Shown: positions 24,666-32,199 of the stretch, piece after piece
Position numbering within the stretch: position 1 is the stretch's first letter
Layout: the number at the start of each line of letters is the position of its first letter
Source of the DNA: an uncultured Cryomorphaceae bacterium
GTDB taxonomy: Bacteria > Bacteroidota > Bacteroidia > Flavobacteriales > Schleiferiaceae
Reading direction: 5' to 3'
DNA length: 36,445 bases
Assembly (NCBI GenBank): GCA_913043005.1
Contig: CAJWKU010000018.1
Location: forward strand, 1 to 36,445
The notes under the pieces: model-generated
The model's database searches: none
The model's input: the letters and a program-made list of their open reading frames with translations, nothing else
Told to the model about the DNA's origin: nothing
Position numbers and translations under genes: made by a program

Positions 24666-25871
24666 CTATATCCTGACCTGGAAAATAACCTGAATTTGAT
24701 TTTCTAATAAACCATTTATATCCCTCGTAATGCCGTAATCCAAATGAAATTTGGCATTGTGGCCTCTATGGTAATAGTTAAACCCTAAATTAGTTACCGA
24801 TGTTGCTACAAAAAGACCACCTGAATAAGTATCAAATTCGGGATAAACAATGGAATAATTTGCCGCAAGACTGAAGTTTTTTCGAATCAGAATCTCAGCA
24901 AGCAAATTCCCACCTGTACCCAAAACTAAATAACGGCTGATCTCCTCAGGTAATAAAATATCCGATGGAACTGGTGAGTGCTTGAGACCTGTTAATGAAT
25001 TGGCGGTAGCTTGACCTATCTCAAATAGAATAGAAACACCTCTATACTTCAACAAAGCATCCAAATACCACTTCCGATAATCAGGTAGGTCACGAGAGCC
25101 GTTGGCTCTGTACATAGTAAAATCTCCATGCGACTCTCCAACCGGACCAGAAGCACCATAATTATACGACCCAGCAACACCTATGAGCATTTTTAGTTTT
25201 TTCTCGAAGAGCAAATCAGCTGAAAAATTTGTATTACCCTCGGAGAAATCCCCAAAAGGCGATAAGTCTATGCGAAATGCGTACTTGTAACCGCCGATAT
25301 CTACATCTCTTGAATCGTCACCAAATGAATTTCTTCCGTCCCCAGTGGTTAACGCTAACTTAGGTTGAATCTTTACTTCTCCAATATTAAACTCCGCCTC
25401 AAGCTTCACTCCTATCTCCCGTCCAGTTTCACAAAACCGACTACTAAAAAAACTTCTACTGGTAAATGAAAGTTGATCCTCATAGAATAACATTTCACGA
25501 TTATTTCCAATATTTGGCATTTGCCCAATTGTTAGTTTTATTCTTTCAACAGGCTTATAGGATATCCAGGCATCCATTAAAAGATCATTCCTAGAATAGT
25601 CTGATTGAATAAAAAATTCCAGCTTTTCTCTCAAAGCAAATCCTTGAATCCTTAGAAAAGTCAATTCTGGAGAAAAACGAGTATCTACCTGTTCCGAATT
25701 ATCTATAAATGAAAGTTTTGGCTGTATTGCCCCCCCCAATTGAAATCCATAATTATAATCTCGAGATGCGATTTTCAAGCCCCCACCGAGACCATAATCT
25801 CCCAGACCTTGGGCGTGAGAGACTTCAGCGCATAGAATTATAAATATTGAAAATAAAAGTGATCTTATCAT
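24666..25871 (-). CDS. Outer-membrane porin, phosphate-selective (OprP/OprO-like), paralog 2
   Basis: About 401 residues with a signal peptide (MIRSLLFSIFIILCAEVSHA, cut before QG). An in-frame ATG nine codons upstream (25898) overlaps the M14 gene by 11 bases and could be used instead. The mature protein is a run of amphipathic strands with aromatic ends (LEFFIQSDYSRNDLLMDAWISY, VERIKLTIGQMPN, IKLEAEFNIGE-like segments) and ends in IQVIFQVRI. The pattern GGYKYAFRIDLSP with KYRGVSILFEIGQ is shared with the porin at 27429-28760, so the two are paralogs. It is the last gene of the iadA operon and probably admits small anionic solutes or peptides through the outer membrane. Confidence 0.8.
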   Translation of the reverse strand: MIRSLLFSIFIILCAEVSHAQGLGDYGLGGGLKIASRDYNYGFQLGGAIQPKLSFIDNSEQVDTRFSPELTFLRIQGFALREKLEFFIQSDYSRNDLLMDAWISYKPVERIKLTIGQMPNIGNNREMLFYEDQLSFTSRSFFSSRFCETGREIGVKLEAEFNIGEVKIQPKLALTTGDGRNSFGDDSRDVDIGGYKYAFRIDLSPFGDFSEGNTNFSADLLFEKKLKMLIGVAGSYNYGASGPVGESHGDFTMYRANGSRDLPDYRKWYLDALLKYRGVSILFEIGQATANSLTGLKHSPVPSDILLPEEISRYLVLGTGGNLLAEILIRKNFSLAANYSIVYPEFDTYSGGLFVATSVTNLGFNYYHRGHNAKFHLDYGITRDINGLLENQIQVIFQVRI

Positions 25872-25887
25872 GAAAAATATATTTGTC

Positions 25888-27432
25888 TTAGTATGCATGG
25901 TAACGATAATATTTTAATTTTTTATTTAAACCCGTATGAATTACATCAAAAGCAACATAACTACTAGTGGCCTCAGGCTCAAACAATTCAAATAAATGAG
26001 CTCCGCGAACTTGAGATGTCGGAACATATAATAATTCAAAAGGCTGTTCCTTTTCTAAAAGTCTCAACTCTGAGGTTACTCTTTGACGACGTACTCTAAA
26101 TTCTGGTATACCATCCTGCAGATATTTAGTGATATTATATGAATAAATTCGATTTGGGTCTAAAGTCTCTGAGCTAACTAGCTTATACTTGATTCCTAGA
26201 ACATCGAACTTCGGCTTAATCAAAGGAATAAGCTCTTTTGTTAGCAAATATGCCAAAGGAAACGAACGTGTCTTTATGTTTCTTTGTTCAGATAAGTCTC
26301 TGACTTCAAACTCAAAGCCCTGAACGGATTTCTCTTCCAAATCAATAAAATTCATAATTCTATTTTCAGTCAAGTATGAAGATGAATAAACAACCCTTCG
26401 ATTTGTATCAGTTAGGTGTACTAAAACTTTTCTCATATTATGTTTTGATTGCACTGCTGATTTTAAAAAACTCATCCCAACCTCCTTAACACAGGCCACT
26501 CTCCTTTTAAAAGATGTCCTACCCAAGCCCACACCTCTTATTTCAATTAGCGAACTAACACAGTTACTTAAAGCATACGATGTTGATGATGATCGAGCAC
26601 TTATAGAGCCCTCACGGATACGGATAGTCCCTAGATGCTTTTCGGTGGAGAAATAATTATGATGAGTATATCCTTGTTTGTCAAGGTCAGCTTGGCAGGG
26701 GGTAATAAAAGAATCTTCTATTAACTCTCTTAATTTTTTTGGGACATTGGGATTTGAAGTATGCAAAAACATTACGTCATACATCGATGTGACACCAAAA
26801 TTACCAAAATTGACAAAGTCCCGTCGAAAGGGTCGATATTCATGAAAATCTAGAGCCAATTCTGGATCGAATAAATTAAATGTACTCTTCAAATATTTGG
26901 TTTCCGGAGCACTTATAATTGTATGATCTCGATTCAAGTCCATCCCATTTTTTGCATACCGGTTCTCTTTTTTATAACCATCTGGGTTAGCAACAGGAAT
27001 TATCATCATTTCAAATTCATCTAATAAATCAGAATTATTGAGTAATTCATGTATCAGGAATAAAAGACCCTCAACACTACCCATTTCATTGCCATGCAAA
27101 CCACCTTGAAGCCATACACGTATAGGATTCTTAACAGGGTTTTTACCAACCAACCTAATAGCAGGTATCTCAATCCCTCCCTGGCTTTTGCCAATAAAGG
27201 AAATACTCAGCTGGTTTGGATTTTCTATGGATTTATTCTTTAAAAAACTTAATAATTCTGTAATTGATGTGTATCCCTTTTTTTTTGAAAATCCAGGGGT
27301 AGGGATTTCTATATCTGGATCTGGAAAAAAAATTTGAGTTATTATTTTAGGTTGAATTCCTAACTGCAATACCGAAGAAGAACTGCATAAAACAATTACA
27401 ATAAAAAGTATTGAAGTTTTTATGAATTTCAT
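25888..27432 (-). CDS. Exported M14 zinc carboxypeptidase
   Basis: 514 residues. ATG 27432 (MKFIKTSILFIVIVL...) overlaps the previous stop as ATGA and begins a signal peptide. A start 11 codons upstream is unlikely. The M14 domain is complete: zinc ligands His and Glu in GGLHGNEMGSVEG, the Asn-Arg substrate pair in GMDLNRDH, the third zinc His in ALDFHEYRPF, and a candidate general-base Glu in SLIEIRGVGLGR. A C-terminal region of about 200 residues follows, probably beta-rich. M14 enzymes remove C-terminal amino acids from peptides. Lying between two porin genes and downstream of iadA, it probably trims peptides in the periplasm or at the surface. Confidence 0.88.
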   Translation of the reverse strand: MKFIKTSILFIVIVLCSSSSVLQLGIQPKIITQIFFPDPDIEIPTPGFSKKKGYTSITELLSFLKNKSIENPNQLSISFIGKSQGGIEIPAIRLVGKNPVKNPIRVWLQGGLHGNEMGSVEGLLFLIHELLNNSDLLDEFEMMIIPVANPDGYKKENRYAKNGMDLNRDHTIISAPETKYLKSTFNLFDPELALDFHEYRPFRRDFVNFGNFGVTSMYDVMFLHTSNPNVPKKLRELIEDSFITPCQADLDKQGYTHHNYFSTEKHLGTIRIREGSISARSSSTSYALSNCVSSLIEIRGVGLGRTSFKRRVACVKEVGMSFLKSAVQSKHNMRKVLVHLTDTNRRVVYSSSYLTENRIMNFIDLEEKSVQGFEFEVRDLSEQRNIKTRSFPLAYLLTKELIPLIKPKFDVLGIKYKLVSSETLDPNRIYSYNITKYLQDGIPEFRVRRQRVTSELRLLEKEQPFELLYVPTSQVRGAHLFELFEPEATSSYVAFDVIHTGLNKKLKYYRYHAY

Positions 27433-28760
27433 ATCAAAATACTCGTTATGAACTGAATAAACCATTCAGGACGAGTTAAAACCTCCCCAATAGGTGAGGT
27501 TGCGCCATCTACTGAAAAACGTGTTATCGAACTCTGCATTTTGAAACCATACCAGCGTACAAAGTATTTCGAAAGTCCCAATGTAATCGCTTCCGGACGA
27601 CTATAAAACGTACCATTATGTAAAAAAGAATATTCAGGTGCTTGCAAATAACAGTAGCGTGCATCAAAAGAAACACCGTTTTTTAGGATATAGCCTCCCT
27701 GTATATTGTAACCGTGGCCTACCATCATTCTGTTTTTCACATAGGAATCAACATTTTGAATACCATCTATCAAAAAGCTACTCGACGTAGAACCATCATT
27801 TCGAACGCGGTAACTAATGTCAGAAGGTACAGAAGCATCAGCATATACGTATTCTCCAAGAATAGAAACACCCCGAAATTTAAAGAGGAAATCAGCACCA
27901 AGTTGCCAATAATTTGGTAGGCTCGTTTTAAAATCTTGATCTAAATATAAAATACTCCCTTGAGCTCTTCCCCGACGGCTACTAATTCCTTCATTAAAGC
28001 TTCCTCTTGCCCCAAACACAAGTTTTGGGGTTCTTTCCCTAACTAAGTCAACTTGACGATATTGACCATAGCGAGTAAAGAGACCATTTGGCAAATAGTC
28101 CAAACGAAGACCGTACTTCAATCCCCCGATATCATTTCCCATTGGGACGTCTCCATCTCCAGAGGTTATGGATGTCAGAGCTCGCAAATAGCTTCTTGAA
28201 TTTAATCTGATTGTGCTTTCTGAAAATAGACCAAATTCAAATATTGTATTGAACGCAGATGTTAATTTACTACGATCGACCAGCTGCATAGTACCTGAAT
28301 TCATTGTCATTTCCCGACTATTTACTGGATTCACTTTCTGACCAATAATTATCCTATGGCGTTTGTTAAACCGGTATGTTAAATAAGCATGCAGCAATCT
28401 AGTCGATTGAGAATTATCAACCTCTGGAACGCCACCCAGATCAACTTGTATCCTGTATTGTATTCTAGCAGGTTCGTATTCACCATTAATTCGAAGTCTC
28501 AACCTTCGTAACCTGGCTCTGGTACTATTAGGGTCAGCAATAGAATCTTCATTATACTCAACATCTATACTAGGCTGAATAAGGCCACTTATTTTCATTT
28601 TATAGCCACTCGAGCCAGAGAATGTCCAGCCCTCCCCTAATGTATAATCATTCGCTACCAAGTAATCATCCTCAGTTATTTGAGCATTCATAACCGACGA
28701 TAAAAAAGTAATTACCAATACCCAAATATTTTTAGACGCGATTTTTTTCATTTTTATCAT
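27429..28760 (-). CDS. Outer-membrane porin, phosphate-selective (OprP/OprO-like), paralog 1
   Basis: About 443 residues. I choose ATG 28760 because it overlaps the iadA stop as ATGA; MKKIASKNIW starting at 28751 is the alternative. The signal peptide ends at SSVMNA-QI. The body is beta-barrel-like, with repeated strands such as RIQYRIQVDLGGV, HRIIIGQKVNPVNSREM and GLKYGLRLDYLPNG. It shares motifs (FRGVSIL, GDG near the middle) with the porin at the end of the operon. The OprP/OprO family forms anion-selective trimeric channels. Substrate specificity cannot be told from sequence alone. It sits between iadA and the M14 peptidase gene. Confidence 0.82.
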   Translation of the reverse strand: MIKMKKIASKNIWVLVITFLSSVMNAQITEDDYLVANDYTLGEGWTFSGSSGYKMKISGLIQPSIDVEYNEDSIADPNSTRARLRRLRLRINGEYEPARIQYRIQVDLGGVPEVDNSQSTRLLHAYLTYRFNKRHRIIIGQKVNPVNSREMTMNSGTMQLVDRSKLTSAFNTIFEFGLFSESTIRLNSRSYLRALTSITSGDGDVPMGNDIGGLKYGLRLDYLPNGLFTRYGQYRQVDLVRERTPKLVFGARGSFNEGISSRRGRAQGSILYLDQDFKTSLPNYWQLGADFLFKFRGVSILGEYVYADASVPSDISYRVRNDGSTSSSFLIDGIQNVDSYVKNRMMVGHGYNIQGGYILKNGVSFDARYCYLQAPEYSFLHNGTFYSRPEAITLGLSKYFVRWYGFKMQSSITRFSVDGATSPIGEVLTRPEWFIQFITSILI

Positions 28761-29866
28761 TCTAATGAAATCATTTCTCCCATTGCAATTACATTTTGTA
28801 ATTCCCAAGAATCATTAAAAACACAAAAATCAGCGTCAGCTCCAACCTTTACTCGACCTTTATGATTTAAGCCTAAATTATCTGAAACATTAGATGTAAC
28901 TATGGACAATGAGTCCGAGATAGAAATTGCTTCTGACTTAACTAGACTTTGAAACTCTGATAAATTCGCAGATATCGGAGCGGGCTTGGTACCAATAATA
29001 TTTTGCTTATCATCTTTTAAATCTAAACCGGCATTACCATCTGTTGAGAAAGTGATCCGATCAATAGAAAGATTCTGCTCCAATGCCATAAGGACCGCTC
29101 TATGGGGATCAGTGAATTTTGAGGCCCCAGTAGTTATGTCTATTCTACCTCCCAGCTTACCAAATTCAATTGCCGATTCAAATAATTCCGAAGTACGAGC
29201 AACATGTGTTGGAGAAATTGACTCGATAGGAACTTGGTAATCATTAACCATTTGAAAAAGAGGATCTAACTTACTCGGGGAATTACCTAGATGCACATGT
29301 AAAATACCTTTTTTGCCAGCAAGCATGGAACCAACATATACTTCTCTCCATTTCTTTAAAAGTTCCTGAACTGTTGGAAATGATGATCTAATGTCTGAAA
29401 TAGCTATTTTACAACCCAAGACTTTGTCAATAAAAACCAAATCATCCTGAATAGAATTCATTACATGAATTGGGTCTAGACCATAATACCCAGTATGCAT
29501 ATAACCGGTCATACCTTGGTCGTCAAGACCTTTGACTTTCGCATACAATGATTTTGGACTTCTTGTAACTCCATCTGTACCCAAAAGACCTACAACAGTT
29601 GTTGTGCCTATGGAAAGCAAATCTTTAGCGGTTAACTCATTCGTCATTGAACCAAACCCACGCTTACCACCTGCTCCAAGAACATGAACATGTTGATCAA
29701 TAAATCCTGGAGTAACAATCTGATTATTTAGATCTACAGTTGTATAATTTAATCCGGTAATAGATAAATTTTCCTCTATTGCGATAATAGCTGAACCCGA
29801 AACCAATATATCAGTATTTCCAATTTCTTTTGGGGAATACAATCGAGCATTTTTAAATAAAATCAT
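28757..29866 (-). CDS. iadA: Isoaspartyl (beta-aspartyl) dipeptidase, M38 family
   Basis: A 369-residue cytoplasmic amidohydrolase that splits beta-aspartyl dipeptides, releasing aspartate. These dipeptides arise from isomerised Asp/Asn residues and from cyanophycin breakdown. The binuclear zinc site is complete: His59 and His61 in FIDQHVHV, the carboxylated-lysine position Lys153 in GCKIAISD, His190 or His192 in GILHVHLG, His221 in SPTHVAR, and Asp276 in FSTDGNAG. LLGTDGVTRS (about 94-103) and the HTGYYG Tyr residues match the substrate site of known IadA. Its start overlaps the transporter stop as ATGA, and its stop overlaps the porin start. The coupling suggests one pathway. Confidence 0.93.
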   Translation of the reverse strand: MILFKNARLYSPKEIGNTDILVSGSAIIAIEENLSITGLNYTTVDLNNQIVTPGFIDQHVHVLGAGGKRGFGSMTNELTAKDLLSIGTTTVVGLLGTDGVTRSPKSLYAKVKGLDDQGMTGYMHTGYYGLDPIHVMNSIQDDLVFIDKVLGCKIAISDIRSSFPTVQELLKKWREVYVGSMLAGKKGILHVHLGNSPSKLDPLFQMVNDYQVPIESISPTHVARTSELFESAIEFGKLGGRIDITTGASKFTDPHRAVLMALEQNLSIDRITFSTDGNAGLDLKDDKQNIIGTKPAPISANLSEFQSLVKSEAISISDSLSIVTSNVSDNLGLNHKGRVKVGADADFCVFNDSWELQNVIAMGEMISLE

Positions 29867-31239
29867 AACAACATTATTTGAATTAAAAGCATTAACATCA
29901 AAGCAACTGTTATTGGAATTGCATTTCTTTTTACAATTTCCGAAACTGAAACATCTGCTATAGAAGACGTTGCTAAAATAACCCCACTGATAGGAGAGAC
30001 AGTTCTACCTAGAGAAGCAGCTAAATTCATTGGAAGAATAAGATTAATACTATTTACACCAAACTTAGCAGCAATACTAGGAATTAATGGACCAAAGGAG
30101 AAAAATGCTGCATTTCCACTACCCATAAGAATTGAGGATAAGAAAACCAATAAAGTAAACACAACTAAGACCAAGGAAGACCCCAATCCTAAATACTGAG
30201 CTCCATCAATCATAGCTTGAATAAAACCCAATGATATAAGTCCTTTTGCAAATACACCAGCGGTAATAACCAATGTAACAACTGACACAAAAATATTAGA
30301 CATCCCTTTCCAAAAAACCTTGGAACTATCCATAGCGCTCTTTATAGATTTCTTTTTTAATGAGAAAGCAATCAACGCAATGGTCCATGAGATAATCATC
30401 GCCATGGTGGTATTCAAAATGACAGAAAACTCCGTGTACTCATTGACCATATAGACGGAAACCAATAATATTATGGGTATTATTGGTATCAAAGAAAATA
30501 ATGCTGGAACCCCGTTTTGCTTATCCAAATCATCTAAGGGTATTGCAGGTGAATTTTTAAATATTTTACCTTGCTTGGCATCAAAGTATTTATTGACCAA
30601 ATAATAAGAAATAGCCATCACCAACATCAGTGGCCAAACAGTTGGGATTTGATGTTGAATAAAATAATCAACTATCGGTATGTTAGCAATTGATGAAGCA
30701 CTGGCCGTTATTGCTGAAGCAGGTCCCATTCCAAAGGCTGTGCTCCCAGTAATCACTGATACTGCTGATGCCCTGCTCACTCCCAAACCAACTAAAACTG
30801 GAAAAACTGAAACCATAAAAAGACATGCGCATCCTGCAGCGGAAGGGATACAAACAAAAATTAATTGCATTAGTGGAAGAATTGCAATACATGTCAGCGA
30901 TGGCGAAAGCTTCAACCTTTTTACACCACTCAGCGTCTGTCTCACCAATTCATTTGAAGCACCAATATGATCAGAGTAGGCTACAAATCCACCGATACTC
31001 ATTATCATTAAACCAACACCACTTAACGATTTCGAAAATTGCGATGATACGACAGTCATCACACGGACAAAAGAAAAGTTACTTCCATCATTGAAACCAA
31101 TCAAATAATCATAACCTAAAAAACTTGCTATAGTCAGCATTAACATTCCTGAAAACAATAATACTGCCTGAGCAGGCCAGCCCTTCAAAAGGGTCCAGCA
31201 AACCCCAAACAGGATTAGAAAGACAAGAAAAATACCCAC
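29863..31239 (-). CDS. DcuC-family anaerobic-type C4-dicarboxylate/short-peptide transporter
   Basis: A 458-residue inner-membrane protein with about 12 helices. Its pattern (FLVFLILFGVCWTLLKGWPA near the start, LMSIGGF-like glycine-rich spans, ITGSTAFGMGPASA, LGSGNAAFFSFGPL-like segment near the C terminus, SLGRTVSPISGVILATSS) fits the DcuC branch of the ion-transporter superfamily. DcuC proteins carry aspartate, fumarate or succinate. Here it heads the operon and is coupled by ATGA to iadA, so a role in taking up aspartyl compounds or exporting the aspartate product is plausible. Specificity is inferred, not shown. It begins 5 bases after the lamin-tail lipoprotein gene, so that gene may be co-transcribed. 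Confidence 0.8.
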   Translation of the reverse strand: MGIFLVFLILFGVCWTLLKGWPAQAVLLFSGMLMLTIASFLGYDYLIGFNDGSNFSFVRVMTVVSSQFSKSLSGVGLMIMSIGGFVAYSDHIGASNELVRQTLSGVKRLKLSPSLTCIAILPLMQLIFVCIPSAAGCACLFMVSVFPVLVGLGVSRASAVSVITGSTAFGMGPASAITASASSIANIPIVDYFIQHQIPTVWPLMLVMAISYYLVNKYFDAKQGKIFKNSPAIPLDDLDKQNGVPALFSLIPIIPIILLVSVYMVNEYTEFSVILNTTMAMIISWTIALIAFSLKKKSIKSAMDSSKVFWKGMSNIFVSVVTLVITAGVFAKGLISLGFIQAMIDGAQYLGLGSSLVLVVFTLLVFLSSILMGSGNAAFFSFGPLIPSIAAKFGVNSINLILPMNLAASLGRTVSPISGVILATSSIADVSVSEIVKRNAIPITVALMLMLLIQIMLL

Positions 31240-31244
31240 CTGAA

Positions 31245-32177
31245 TCAGAATAAAGAACCATCACTTTTTGTCCCTGGGGAAAAAAGCAAAGTACTAGCGG
31301 TTGTGTGCTGAACAAGCTCACCTATCAAATCAGGAGAACGCGTGTACGACTCGTTAGGGTTATCAGACAAAGGAGTTATATCAAGTTGAATCATTACACT
31401 ATCCGATGAATTAGTTATTGTCAGCACATCTCCTGAATTATTAAGATTCATCATTCCTGTGGTTGTAGCCGATATTTGTGCACCACCAAATGAACCCGTT
31501 GGTGTTCCCCCGCCAAACAATACATAAACCCCTCCAGCAGGAAGGATTGTTCCACTGGGAAATTCATGGCGCGGTGAATTTGAAGAAAGTGCAGTAGCAT
31601 CATAAACTTTATATCCTGACAAATCAATAGATGCAGATCCAATATTTACCAATTCGATAAATTCATCTTCATTTTGCACATATGTACCATCTCCATTTGC
31701 ATCACCATCTAATCCACTGTTGTAAGGATCATATAATATTTCATTTAAAATTAAGGAAGCTAGGCCTTGACCATCATCATCATCAAGAATAACGGAAACT
31801 GAAGTTTGACCAACATTTACAGCATTTTCTAATTGGAAAAGAACTGTAATATCTTCAGTGCCCTCAATATCTTCATCGTTGATCCCTAGCAAGAAGACAC
31901 TCGCTAGAGTATCTCCCGCTGGGATAACTATTTGTGTGCTACTCACACTGTAATCAACACCCTGCGTTGCAGTTCCCTGAAATTCTAAAAAGGCAGTAAC
32001 ACTAGTAGTAGTTATATCATCTAAGCTTAATTCAAGAAGCACACTATCCCCATTATTTTCTGACAAAGTCAGCTGGCTCACATTTAACTCAGCAGTGGGT
32101 GCGTAAGGGACATCATTGGTTTTACAGCTATTTAAAAAAGAAACAAAAAATAGTACCCATAAAATCTTCTTGACCAT
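31245..32177 (-). CDS. Surface lipoprotein with Calx-beta and lamin-tail domains
   Basis: 310 residues. MVKKILWVLFFVSFLNSC is a signal peptide with lipobox-type Cys18. Residues about 28-135 are a Calx-beta domain (ELNVSQLTLSENNGDSVLLEL, TATQGVDYSVSS, IVIPAGDTLASVFL, INDEDIEGTEDITVLF). Residues about 138-285 are a lamin-tail domain (SLILNEILYDPYN, DEFIELVNIGSASIDLSGYKV, LPAGGVYVLFGG, DVLTITNSSDSVMIQLD). Both are adhesion or calcium-binding modules common in Bacteroidota surface proteins. A DGDANGDGTY loop may bind calcium. It lies between a T9SS-tailed protein gene and the DcuC-like gene on the same strand, with short gaps. Confidence 0.82.
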   Translation of the reverse strand: MVKKILWVLFFVSFLNSCKTNDVPYAPTAELNVSQLTLSENNGDSVLLELSLDDITTTSVTAFLEFQGTATQGVDYSVSSTQIVIPAGDTLASVFLLGINDEDIEGTEDITVLFQLENAVNVGQTSVSVILDDDDGQGLASLILNEILYDPYNSGLDGDANGDGTYVQNEDEFIELVNIGSASIDLSGYKVYDATALSSNSPRHEFPSGTILPAGGVYVLFGGGTPTGSFGGAQISATTTGMMNLNNSGDVLTITNSSDSVMIQLDITPLSDNPNESYTRSPDLIGELVQHTTASTLLFSPGTKSDGSLF

Positions 32178-32199
32178 AATGAAAAGTTAAAAAAATCAA

